DNA of 64,000 nucleotides. Source: Pseudonocardia endophytica. Lineage in GTDB: Bacteria; Actinomycetota; Actinomycetes; Mycobacteriales; Pseudonocardiaceae. Under the pieces are notes generated by a model that saw only the letters and a program-made list of their open reading frames with translations, was not told the DNA's origin and made no database searches. A program made the position numbers and the translations under genes. Location of the stretch: the NCBI RefSeq assembly GCF_004339565.1, contig NZ_SMFZ01000002.1:3100001-3164000 (forward strand), read 5' to 3'. Positions 15,250-23,294 of the stretch are shown here, piece after piece. Position 1 is the first letter of the stretch. Each line of letters opens with the position of its first letter.

Positions 15250-17670
15250 TCAGCGGCGGGCGGCGACCACCGCGGCCAGTCCGGTCGTGACCGGCACCGA
15301 CGCGACGAGCCCGATGCTGCCGACGAGCGTGCGGACGATCTCGGTCGCGACGTCCTGGCTCGTCACGACCTGACCGAACGACGTCGAACTGACCGTGAAC
15401 AGCAGCATCAGGGGCAGCGCCGCACCGGCGTAGGCCAGGACGAGCGTGTTCACGGCCGAGGAGACGTGGTCCCGCCCGATCCGCATGCCTGCCGCGAACA
15501 GCGTGCCCGCGCCGAGGGACGGGTTCGCGTCGCGCAGCTCCCAGACGGCGCTGGCCTGGGTGACCGTCACGTCGTCGAGCACACCCAGTGCGCCGATGAC
15601 CAGGCCGGCGAGGACCAGTCCACGGGCGTCGATCGGGATGTTGCCGAGCGTCCCGATCAGGTTCGCCGTCGTGTCGTCCAGCCCGGTGAGGCGTGTGGCG
15701 ACCGTGAACAGCGCCCCCAGCCCGCCGATCAGCACGAGCGAGACCAGCGTGCCCAGCACGGCGCAGGACGTCCGGGCCGAGAACCCGTGCGACAGGTACA
15801 GCACCACGAACATGATCACGCCGGCACCGGTCACGGCGACCGCGAGCGGGCTGTGCCCTGACAGGATCGACGGCAGGACGAACAGCAGCAGCACGACGAA
15901 GCTCAACCCGAGCGCGACCAGCGCGGCCAGACCACGCCACCGCCCGAGGACCAGCACCGCGACCGCGAACGCGGCGGCCAGCCAGAGCAGCGGCGCGCCG
16001 CGCTGGAAGTCGGTGATCTGGTACGAGCCCGCCTCGTCCGGGTTGCCGCCGGAGTACGCGAGGACGATCTTGTCGCCGACCGCGAACCGCGGCGTCGACG
16101 GTTCGGCGGGCACGAGCTGCACGAGATCGCTCCCGGACCGCGGCCCGTCGGTCATCCGGACCGTCACGCCGGTGCATCCGCCGCTGCCGGAACCGGGCGT
16201 GCAGTCGGCCGCCTGGACCGCCTGGACGTCTCCGTGCACCTGCTGCTGGGGAGGGATCGACGGCAGTGGTGACGTGCCCGGCCACAGCAGCGCGACACCG
16301 GCGAGCGCCGCGAGCGCACACGGCACGAGCAGCGCCGCGAGCAGGATGCGAACCCGCTTCCCGGCGGGCGTGGCCGGCCCGTGCCCGTGTCCGTGCCCGG
16401 TGCCCGGCGGGCCGCCCGGCGCGCCGGCGGGTTCGACGAGCTCGCGGACCGGCAACCCTCGCTCGCGGGCGGCGTCGGACACCGTGCGTGAGCGGTCGGT
16501 ATCCGGGCGGAGCGTGCGACGACGCCGGGGCGGAGGGGCGTCGACCGGAAGATCGGCGTCCGTCGACGGGTCTGCGCGTGACGCCACCTGGGCCTCGTCG
16601 TTCGGGGCGCCGCCCGTGTCCACCGGGTCGTCCGGTGGCGTGGAGCGCGGCGCCGGCGGCCCGGGGTCACGGAGGACGCCGCCGGCACCGGCCCCGTCGG
16701 AGCCGCGGTCGAGTCCGGGGCGGTGCGGGGCCCGGTCGTGCAGGGGGCGGTCCAGGACCGGACCGGTCGTCTCCTGTGGACTCTCCGGGACGTCGCCGGG
16801 AACGGCGTGGCGAGCGTCCGGGGACGGGGCGCCCGGCCCGACCGGACGGCGCGGGCCGGGGCTGGGCCGCGGACGCGGGATGTGCCGCGCCAGGACGGCC
16901 GATCCGTCGTCCGAGTTCTCGGGTGGTGCGGCGACCCGGACCTGCCCGGCCGACGCCGCGACGGCGTGTGGCCGGTCGGCGCCGGCGGACGCGGCGGGCG
17001 CGCTGTCGGACGCGGTTCGGACGCCGGCTGCCTGGTCGGTGTGCGACCGGTCCGCCGCCGACCGGTCGGCCTGGCGCGGAACGCCCGCCGACGGTGCCAC
17101 CGGCTCGCCGGCGTCGAACCAGGCCGAGGCCCGTCCCGGGACGGCGTGGTCGGGGTCGTCGGGCCGGGCCGTGGTCCGGCCGGGAGCGCCGGAGGGCCCG
17201 TGGTCCTCGGCCCGCTCCGGCTCCTCGTCGTCCTCGTCGGATCCGGGCGGGTGGCCGGCGCCGGAGGTCTGCACCGGCGTGTCGTCGTCGGGGACCGCGT
17301 CGTGGGCCGCGTCGTGGGCCGACGATCCGGGGGCGACCGGGGGCCACACCGCGTCCGATGCGTCGTCCGGCGACCCGACCGTCTCGGTGAACGCCGGTGA
17401 CCACGGCGATCCGGGAGACTCCGGCCGGTCGGTCCCGCCCTGCTCGAGCCTGCCGTGCGGGTCGGCGCGGTCGGGCGCCCACGGGGGAGGGGGAACGCCT
17501 CCATCGCGGTCCCGGCGGGCCAGGTAGTCGGCGACGGTGCGCGGCGGGGGCTCCTTGCGGATCAGCGGAGCCCCGTCCGGCGGCATCGGCGGATCGGTCC
17601 GGTGCCTGCGGTGCCGGGCGTGGCCGGACCTCTGCTCACCGTCCGGGGTGGGGGGCTCCTGCGACTGCAC
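15250..17670 (-). CDS. YibE/F family membrane protein with long disordered N-terminus
   Basis: The C-terminal ~370 residues are a YibE/F-type membrane domain. They comprise an anchor span (RVRILLAALLVPCALAALAGVALLW, near residue 440), a small extracytoplasmic domain (FAVGDKIVLAYSGGNPDEAGSYQITDF), then seven or eight spans with the family segments IDARGLVLAGLVIGALGVLDDVTVTQ and MRIGRDHVSSAVNTLVLAYAGAALP. The family is widespread in Firmicutes and Actinobacteria and its function is not established. The first ~430 residues are Pro/Asp/Arg/Ser-rich without any recognisable fold, much longer than in typical members. The frame stays open from GTG 17670, but a start further inside cannot be excluded. 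It converges with the methyltransferase gene. Confidence 0.82.
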   Translation of the reverse strand: MQSQEPPTPDGEQRSGHARHRRHRTDPPMPPDGAPLIRKEPPPRTVADYLARRDRDGGVPPPPWAPDRADPHGRLEQGGTDRPESPGSPWSPAFTETVGSPDDASDAVWPPVAPGSSAHDAAHDAVPDDDTPVQTSGAGHPPGSDEDDEEPERAEDHGPSGAPGRTTARPDDPDHAVPGRASAWFDAGEPVAPSAGVPRQADRSAADRSHTDQAAGVRTASDSAPAASAGADRPHAVAASAGQVRVAAPPENSDDGSAVLARHIPRPRPSPGPRRPVGPGAPSPDARHAVPGDVPESPQETTGPVLDRPLHDRAPHRPGLDRGSDGAGAGGVLRDPGPPAPRSTPPDDPVDTGGAPNDEAQVASRADPSTDADLPVDAPPPRRRRTLRPDTDRSRTVSDAARERGLPVRELVEPAGAPGGPPGTGHGHGHGPATPAGKRVRILLAALLVPCALAALAGVALLWPGTSPLPSIPPQQQVHGDVQAVQAADCTPGSGSGGCTGVTVRMTDGPRSGSDLVQLVPAEPSTPRFAVGDKIVLAYSGGNPDEAGSYQITDFQRGAPLLWLAAAFAVAVLVLGRWRGLAALVALGLSFVVLLLFVLPSILSGHSPLAVAVTGAGVIMFVVLYLSHGFSARTSCAVLGTLVSLVLIGGLGALFTVATRLTGLDDTTANLIGTLGNIPIDARGLVLAGLVIGALGVLDDVTVTQASAVWELRDANPSLGAGTLFAAGMRIGRDHVSSAVNTLVLAYAGAALPLMLLFTVSSTSFGQVVTSQDVATEIVRTLVGSIGLVASVPVTTGLAAVVAARR

Positions 17671-17755
17671 GCGGGCATCCTGCCAAGCCCGTCACGCCCG
17701 ATGACGGCCCGTCACCCGGACGAGCCGCCGGATCCACCCGGACGATCGGTGCCTC

Positions 17756-18274
17756 TCACCGCGGGTCGCGCACACCGACCTCGTCCAGTACCGCGGCCAC
17801 GGTCGCCTCGACCGGTCCCGCCGCGTCCACGGTGATCGCCCGCTCGTCGGCGTCCGGCGGCTCGAGCGCGCCGAGCTGGCTGTCCAGCAGCGCCGCGGGC
17901 ATGTACTCGTGGTGCCGGGCCGCGACCCGCTCGCGCAGCACGTCGCCGCCGACGTGGAGGTACACGAACCGCACCGACGGGTGACCGTCGCGGAGCAGGT
18001 CGCGGTAGGAGCGCCGCAGCGCGGAGCAGGTGACGACGAGGTTCTCGCACGCCTGTTCGCCCGCCCCGATGCGCTGGGCGATCCGTCGGAGCCACGGCCA
18101 CCGGTCGTCGTCGGTCAGCGGGGTGCCCGCCGCCATCGTCCGGCGGTTCACCTCGGGATGCAGGTCGTCGCCCTCGACGAACGTCCACCCGGTCGCGCCG
18201 GTCAGCGCCGCCGCGACCGCGCTCTTCCCCGAGCCGGATACGCCCATCACCACGAGCGTGGTCGTCGTACGCAC
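17756..18274 (-). CDS. gntK: Gluconokinase
   Basis: Gluconokinase phosphorylates gluconate to 6-phosphogluconate for the pentose-phosphate or Entner-Doudoroff route. From GTG 18274 the protein has 172 residues, standard for the family. The P-loop GVSGSGKS is at residues 11-18, followed by FVEGDDLHPEVNRRTMAAGTPLTDDDRWPWL, VVTCSALRRSYRDLLR and HHEYMPAALLDSQLGALEPP, all typical of GntK. No gluconate transporter or regulator gene is adjacent. It is divergent from the radical SAM gene; the SOS box in the 81-base gap is much nearer the other gene. Confidence 0.92.
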   Translation of the reverse strand: MRTTTTLVVMGVSGSGKSAVAAALTGATGWTFVEGDDLHPEVNRRTMAAGTPLTDDDRWPWLRRIAQRIGAGEQACENLVVTCSALRRSYRDLLRDGHPSVRFVYLHVGGDVLRERVAARHHEYMPAALLDSQLGALEPPDADERAITVDAAGPVEATVAAVLDEVGVRDPR

Positions 18275-18331
18275 GCCCGCACTCTGCCTGATCGTCGTTC
18301 GACCGTCGGGCGCACGGGACTTGCGCTGGCC

Positions 18332-18347
18332 TCGAACATCTGTTCGA
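18332..18347 (+). promoter_or_regulatory. LexA (SOS) box upstream of radical SAM/intein gene
   Basis: TCGAACATCTGTTCGA is a perfect match to the TCGAAC-N4-GTTCGA consensus of actinobacterial LexA. It ends 8 bases before the GTG start at 18356, where bound LexA should block transcription or initiation. Confidence 0.85.
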
Positions 18348-18355
18348 CTCAACTG

Positions 18356-20590
18356 GTGCGGTGGAGCGGACAGCAGGTGCGGGACGAGGGTATCGGCGGC
18401 GACGCGGCGCTGCCCGGGATGCGGGGGCTGCTGCGGTCGGTCCGTACCCCGGAGTTCGTCGGCACCGTGTTCCACGAGGTCGAGGCACGGTCGGCGCTGA
18501 ACCGGGTGCCGTCGACGTCGCCGATGCCGTTCGGCTGGACGGTGAACCCGTACCGCGGCTGCTCGCACGCCTGCGTGTACTGCCTGGACGGCGCGACGCC
18601 GGTGACGCTCGCGGACGGGTCCACCCGCCCGATCGCGGACCTGCGCGAGGGGGACGAGGTGCTGGGCACCGAGCCGGACGGCGCTGGCGGCCGCCGGTAC
18701 GTCCGCACGCCGGTGCTGGCGCACTGGTCCACGCGCCGCCGGGCCCACCGGCTCACGCTGGACGACGGCGTCGTGCTCGTCACCAGCGACGAGCACCGGT
18801 TCCTCACCGACGAGGGCTGGCGGCACGTGACGCCCGGCTGGTGTCGAAGCGGGCGGCGTCCGCACCTCCGTCCGGGCACGGCGCTGCAGGGACCGGGACG
18901 GGCCGCCGTCGCGAGCGGGGGCGCGGCGAGTCGGGAGGGCTACCGCGAGGGGTACGTCTGCGGGCTGGTCCGCGCGGACGCGGCGCGGAGCAGGGTCACG
19001 GCCGAGCCGTTCCCGTCGGACTGGGTGGAGCTGGAGGCTCTCGCGCGGGTGCACCACCTGCTCGCCGGGCTTCGGACGGCCGCGACGGATCGAACCGGCT
19101 CCGGCCGAGGCGCCGATTCCGCCGGTCCGACGGGCAGGGCCGAGCTCGCCGCCGCCGGGCACACCGGTGCCGAGCCCGCCGGGACCGATCGCGTCGTGGC
19201 TGAGCATGCCGGGCTCGCGCGGGCCGATGCAGCACGGGCCGGTGCCATGGGGGCAGGGGCCGGGCGTTCCGCGGTGGCGCGTAGCGGGCTTCCGCAGACC
19301 GGGATCGCCCATGCCGTGGCGGCACCGACCGGGGCGGCGCAAGGCGGTTCCGTCACGGCGGCGGCGACCGCGTGGCCGGATCATCCGACACCCGGGTGGT
19401 CGGCCGGCTTCCTGGCCGGTGTGCTCGACGCGTGCGGCGAGGTCGGGCCGCGCGGTGTCGTACTGGTCCCGGTCGGGCGGGATCTCGCCCGTCGCACGCT
19501 GGACGAGCTGCGACGCAACGGTTTCGGCGTGGTCGCCGAGCCCGCTCGGACGGCCGACGCGGTGCGGTTGTGCGTGCGCGGCGGTGCGGCGGAGCACCTG
19601 CGACTGATCGCGCTCGCGGACCCGGCCGTCGGGCGGGTCCGCGACGTGTCCGGCGCCGCGCTCTCGGCGCCGCCCTGCGGTGCGCCGCGGGTCGTCTCGG
19701 TCGAGGCGCTGGGCGTCGAACAGCCGATGTACGACATCACGACCGGCACCGGCGACTTCCTCGCTGCCGGGGTCGTCAGCCACAACTGCTTCGCCCGCAA
19801 CACGCACACCTACCTCGACCTGGACGCCGGGGAGGACTTCGACTCCCAGATCGTGGTCAAGGTCAACGTGGCGCGGGTGCTGGAACGCGAGCTGGCCCGG
19901 AGGAGCTGGCGTCGCGAGCACGTCGCGATGGGCACGAACACCGACCCGTACCAGCGCGCGGAGGGCCGGTACCGGCTGATGCCGGGCGTGATCGGTGCGC
20001 TCGGCCGGTCCGGGACGCCGTTCTCGATCCTGACGAAGGGCACGGTGCTGACGCGCGACCTGCCGGACCTGACGGCGGCGGCCGGAGACGTGCCGGTCGG
20101 TGTCGGGGTCTCGATCGCGCTGGTCGACCGCTCGTTGCAGTCCCACCTGGAACCGGGCACGCCCAGCCCGGCTGCCCGCCTCGACATGGTCCGGAAGATC
20201 ACCGGCGCCGGCCTGACGTGCGGCGTGATGGTCGCTCCCGTGCTGCCCCTGCTCACCGACTCCGACGAGGCGCTGGACGCCGTGCTCGGCGAGGTCGCGG
20301 CGGCCGGGGCGAGTGGCGCGACGGTGATCGCGCTGCACCTGCGCCCCGGCACCCGGGAGTGGTTCCTGCGGTGGCTGGCGCGCGAGTACCCGGCGCTGGT
20401 GCCGCGCTACGAGCGGCTCTACCGGCGCGGCGCCTACGCCGACCCGGAGTACCGGAAGCTCCTGGCGCGCCGGGTCGCGCCGCTGCTCTCCCGGCACGGG
20501 CTGGACCGCCCGTTCCCGACGCCGCGGACGACGTCGGGCGCGGTGGAGGCACCCCGGGACCCGAAGGAGGGCCAGATGAGCCTGATCTGA
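18356..20590 (+). CDS. Rv2578c-family radical SAM protein interrupted by an intein
   Basis: The 744-residue precursor contains a host protein of about 342 residues plus a 402-residue intein. The host part starts VRWSGQQV, runs through LRSVRTPEFVGTVFHEVEARSALNRVP and reaches the cluster motif YRGCSHACVYC, then resumes after the intein with FARNTHTYLDLDAGEDF. The spliced motif is C-X3-C-X2-C for a [4Fe-4S] cluster that would cleave S-adenosylmethionine, as in the photolyase/SplB-like radical SAM group. The reaction is unknown. The intein lies between the second and third cluster cysteines, so only the spliced protein can be active. A perfect SOS box lies directly upstream, which fits my recollection that Rv2578c belongs to the LexA regulon in M. 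tuberculosis. GTG 18356 was chosen because homologues begin MRW. Confidence 0.9.
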   Translation: MRWSGQQVRDEGIGGDAALPGMRGLLRSVRTPEFVGTVFHEVEARSALNRVPSTSPMPFGWTVNPYRGCSHACVYCLDGATPVTLADGSTRPIADLREGDEVLGTEPDGAGGRRYVRTPVLAHWSTRRRAHRLTLDDGVVLVTSDEHRFLTDEGWRHVTPGWCRSGRRPHLRPGTALQGPGRAAVASGGAASREGYREGYVCGLVRADAARSRVTAEPFPSDWVELEALARVHHLLAGLRTAATDRTGSGRGADSAGPTGRAELAAAGHTGAEPAGTDRVVAEHAGLARADAARAGAMGAGAGRSAVARSGLPQTGIAHAVAAPTGAAQGGSVTAAATAWPDHPTPGWSAGFLAGVLDACGEVGPRGVVLVPVGRDLARRTLDELRRNGFGVVAEPARTADAVRLCVRGGAAEHLRLIALADPAVGRVRDVSGAALSAPPCGAPRVVSVEALGVEQPMYDITTGTGDFLAAGVVSHNCFARNTHTYLDLDAGEDFDSQIVVKVNVARVLERELARRSWRREHVAMGTNTDPYQRAEGRYRLMPGVIGALGRSGTPFSILTKGTVLTRDLPDLTAAAGDVPVGVGVSIALVDRSLQSHLEPGTPSPAARLDMVRKITGAGLTCGVMVAPVLPLLTDSDEALDAVLGEVAAAGASGATVIALHLRPGTREWFLRWLAREYPALVPRYERLYRRGAYADPEYRKLLARRVAPLLSRHGLDRPFPTPRTTSGAVEAPRDPKEGQMSLI
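18581..19786 (+). other. Intein in the radical SAM gene (402 codons)
   Basis: Boundaries are C1 (codon 18581-18583, precursor residue 76) and N402, followed by C+1 (codon 19787-19789). Block A is CLDGATPVTLADGSTRPIADL, block B TSDEHRF (H72), block F YDITTGTGDFLAAG, block G VVSHN|C with penultimate H401. All residues needed for class 1 splicing are present. Two LAGLIDADG-like motifs flank the centre: VCGLVRADA (126-134, acidic D133 kept) and LAGVLDACG (278-286), where the catalytic acid position is C285. Between them lies ~95 residues of Ala/Gly/Thr-rich sequence. The splicing part looks intact, the homing nuclease looks dead. Confidence 0.93.
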
Positions 20591-20659
20591 GCGGTGTATC
20601 GGCAGTTCTGACGACGCCGAACGGTCACCGTCGGTGCTGACATGGTGACCCGGTCGTCG

Positions 20660-20671
20660 GTGACCGGTCAC
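20660..20671. promoter_or_regulatory. 12-bp palindrome upstream of DUF2235 gene
   Basis: GTGACCGGTCAC is a perfect palindrome 19 bases before the ATG at 20691. GGTCACC (20622-20628) and GGTGACC (20643-20649) are related half-sites in the same gap, so this may be an operator. No regulator gene is adjacent. Confidence 0.35.
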
Positions 20672-20690
20672 GCCGAGCTGCGGAGGACCC

Positions 20691-21737
20691 ATGAAGCGAC
20701 TCGTCGTCTGCTGCGACGGCACCTGGAACACCGCCGACCAGACGTCGCCGACGAACGTGTCGCGGTTCCACGACAGCGTGGCGCCCACGGGCGGCGACGT
20801 CGAGCAGCGGATCCACTACCACCGCGGGGTGGGCACCGACTGGTGGGACCGGCTGGCGGGCGGGCTGTTCGGCGTCGGCCTCTCGGACGTGATCCTGGAC
20901 GTCTACCACTGGGTGGTCGCCAACTTCGACGCCGGCGACGAGCTGTACTTCCTCGGCTTCAGCCGCGGCGCCTACACGGCCCGCAGCACGGCCGGCTTCA
21001 TCCGGAACTGCGGCGCCCTGACCCGCGAGAACATCGGCCGGACCCGGGAGGCCTACGACCTCTACCGGCGCCGCGACGACGCGTCCGCGCCCGACGCCGA
21101 CGAGTCGAAGGCCTTCCGCGACCGGTACTCCCAGGAGACGCGCATCCGGTTCGTCGGCGTCTGGGACACGGTCGGAGCGCTCGGCATCCCGCTGTCCGGC
21201 AACGCGCTCGTGGACCAGGTCAACCAGCCGTGGCAGTTCCACGACACGAAGCTCAGTTCCAGCGTCGACCACGCCCGGCAGGCGCTGGCGATCGACGAAC
21301 ACCGCCGACCGTTCGAGCCGTCGATCTGGGCGCCGCCGGCCGCCGGGGACGTGCCGCGGCGCCAGGTCTGGTTCCCGGGCGTGCACAGCGACGTCGGCGG
21401 CGGCTACCCGGACCGGCAGCTCGCGGACGTCACGCTGCGCTGGATGGTCGAGGGCGCGGCCGACGCAGGGCTCGCGTTCCTGCCCGGCACCGCGGGCGCC
21501 CCCGGCGCCGGACCGGTCGTGAACGCCGGTGTCGGGTGTGACCCGATCCATGACTCGATGACGCTCGCGTACCGGCTGCTCATCCCGATCAGCAGGGAGC
21601 TCGGTGCCACCGACCCGCGGACGGAGGCGGCCGCGTCGACCGCGGTCGACCGCACGGAGAACGGGGCCTGCCGGTACACCCCGGAGAACCTGCGCGCCTA
21701 CCTCGCCGCCCCCGGGAATCAGGTCGACAAGGTCTGA
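20691..21737 (+). CDS. DUF2235 alpha/beta-hydrolase domain protein (Tle1-like)
   Basis: The 348-residue protein is almost all one DUF2235 domain, the family that includes type VI secretion phospholipase effectors of the Tle1 group. It opens with MKRLVVCCDGTWN, has the nucleophile elbow FLGFSRGAYTAR (S91), and ends with the segment WFPGVHSDVGGGYPD that usually supplies catalytic residues. No signal peptide or secretion genes are present in the window, so a secreted effector role is not supported; it may act on intracellular lipids or esters. GGAGG lies just ahead of ATG 20691. Substrate unknown. Confidence 0.85.
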   Translation: MKRLVVCCDGTWNTADQTSPTNVSRFHDSVAPTGGDVEQRIHYHRGVGTDWWDRLAGGLFGVGLSDVILDVYHWVVANFDAGDELYFLGFSRGAYTARSTAGFIRNCGALTRENIGRTREAYDLYRRRDDASAPDADESKAFRDRYSQETRIRFVGVWDTVGALGIPLSGNALVDQVNQPWQFHDTKLSSSVDHARQALAIDEHRRPFEPSIWAPPAAGDVPRRQVWFPGVHSDVGGGYPDRQLADVTLRWMVEGAADAGLAFLPGTAGAPGAGPVVNAGVGCDPIHDSMTLAYRLLIPISRELGATDPRTEAAASTAVDRTENGACRYTPENLRAYLAAPGNQVDKV

Positions 21738-21765
21738 CCGACCGGGCAGGATGCGCCATCGCGCC

Positions 21766-21771
21766 TACCCT
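21766..21771 (+). promoter_or_regulatory. Leaderless -10 element for selO
   Basis: TACCCT ends 7 bases before ATG 21779. Confidence 0.5.
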
Positions 21772-21778
21772 GGAGAGC

Positions 21779-23248
21779 ATGACCACCGCGGTACGGCCCT
21801 CGTTCACGTTCGACAACACCTACGTGCGCGATCTCGACGGCCTCTACGAGCGCTGGTCGGCGGCGCAGGCCCCGAACCCCCGTCTGATCGCGTTGAACGA
21901 GCAGCTGGCCCGGGAGCTCGGGCTGGACCAGGACGCGCTGCGCACCGACGAGGGCGTCGGCGTGCTCGTCGGGAACGTCGTGCCGGAGGGTGCCGAGCCG
22001 ATCGCCCAGGCCTACGCCGGTCACCAGTTCGGCGGCTACTCGCCCCGCCTCGGGGACGGGCGTGCCCTGCTCGTCGGGGAGCTGATCGACCCGAAGGGCG
22101 CCCGGCACGACATCCATCTCAAGGGCTCCGGGCGCACCCGGTTCGCCCGCGGCGGGGACGGCAAGGCGCCGCTCGGGCCGATGCTGCGCGAGTACGTCGT
22201 CGGTGAGGCGATGCACGCGTTGCGGATCCCGACGACCCGCGCGCTGGCCGTGACCGCAACCGGCGAGATGATCATGCGCGACCGCGGGCCGGAGCCGGGC
22301 GCCGTGCTGGCCCGGGTCGCGTCCAGCCACCTGCGCGTCGGCACGTTCCAGTACACGGCGGCCACCGGCGACGTCGAGCTCCTGAAGCGCCTCGCCGACT
22401 ACGCGATCGACCGCCACCACCCGGACGCCCGCGACGCCGACAACCCGTACCTGGCGTTCTACGAACGCGTCGTCGAGGCGCAGGCGTACCTGGTCGCGCA
22501 GTGGATGCTCGTCGGGTTCGTGCACGGCGTGATGAACACGGACAACATGACGATCTCCGGCGAGACGATCGACTACGGGCCCTGCGCGTTCCTCGACGGG
22601 TTCGACCCGGCCACCGTCTACAGCTCCATCGACGAGGGCGGCCGGTACGCCTACGGCAACCAGCCCGTCGTCGCGGCCTGGAACCTGGCGCGGTTCGCCG
22701 AGACGCTGATCCCGCTGATCGACCCGGACGCCGACGCCGCCGTCGCCGCCGCCACGGAGGTGCTGCAGTCGTTCACCGACCGGCACGCCGCGCACTGGCG
22801 CGCCGGCATGCGCGCCAAGCTCGGGCTGGAGCGGGACGCGCCGGAGGACCCGTCGCTGATCGAGGACCTGGCGACCGTGCTGCGCGACGAGTGGATCGAC
22901 CACACGCGCTTCTACCGCGCGCTCGCGCACGCCGTCCGCGGCGACGACGCCCCGGTGCGCGACCTGTTCTCGAAGCCCGAGGCGTTCGACGCGTGGGCGG
23001 CCCGCTGGCGTGCGGCGCTGCCGTCCGGTGACCGCGGGGAGATCGCGGCCGGGATGGACCGGGTCAACCCCGTCTACATCCCGCGCAACCACCTCGTCGA
23101 AGAGGCGCTGACCGCCGCCGTCGCGGGGGACTTCGATCCGTTCCACCGGCTGAACGAGGTGCTGGCCGACCCGTTCGTCGAACGCCCCGGTCTCGAGCGC
23201 TACACCGAGCCCGGCTCGGGCGGCTACACGACGTTCTGCGGCACCTGA
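21779..23248 (+). CDS. selO: Protein adenylyltransferase SelO (YdiU)
   Basis: SelO is a kinase-like fold that transfers AMP to protein hydroxyl groups; in E. coli and yeast it has been linked to redox and oxidative stress. The 489 residues show the family signatures AYAGHQFGGYSPRLGDGRA, IHLKGSGRTRFARGGDGKA, LREYVVGEAMHALRIPTTRAL, VHGVMNTDNM and DYGPCAFLD. The protein ends TTFCGT: a cysteine three residues from the C-terminus, where animal SelO carries selenocysteine. The start is supported by a leaderless promoter. It lies between the DUF2235 gene and aspS, both with their own signals. Confidence 0.94.
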   Translation: MTTAVRPSFTFDNTYVRDLDGLYERWSAAQAPNPRLIALNEQLARELGLDQDALRTDEGVGVLVGNVVPEGAEPIAQAYAGHQFGGYSPRLGDGRALLVGELIDPKGARHDIHLKGSGRTRFARGGDGKAPLGPMLREYVVGEAMHALRIPTTRALAVTATGEMIMRDRGPEPGAVLARVASSHLRVGTFQYTAATGDVELLKRLADYAIDRHHPDARDADNPYLAFYERVVEAQAYLVAQWMLVGFVHGVMNTDNMTISGETIDYGPCAFLDGFDPATVYSSIDEGGRYAYGNQPVVAAWNLARFAETLIPLIDPDADAAVAAATEVLQSFTDRHAAHWRAGMRAKLGLERDAPEDPSLIEDLATVLRDEWIDHTRFYRALAHAVRGDDAPVRDLFSKPEAFDAWAARWRAALPSGDRGEIAAGMDRVNPVYIPRNHLVEEALTAAVAGDFDPFHRLNEVLADPFVERPGLERYTEPGSGGYTTFCGT

Positions 23249-23280
23249 AACCTGCTGGCAGGCCCCCACCTCACGGCGAC

Positions 23281-23286
23281 TAGCCT
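23281..23286 (+). promoter_or_regulatory. Leaderless -10 element for aspS
   Basis: TAGCCT ends 8 bases before GTG 23295. Confidence 0.45.
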
Positions 23287-23294
23287 TGACCGCC

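Noticed and set aside
18953..19440. Active LAGLIDADG homing endonuclease in the intein.
   Set aside because: The second motif has Cys in place of the catalytic acid and the centre is low-complexity, so an active nuclease is unlikely.
20691..21737. DUF2235 protein as a type VI secretion effector.
   Set aside because: No secretion genes, immunity protein or signal peptide is present; such systems are not expected in this kind of organism.
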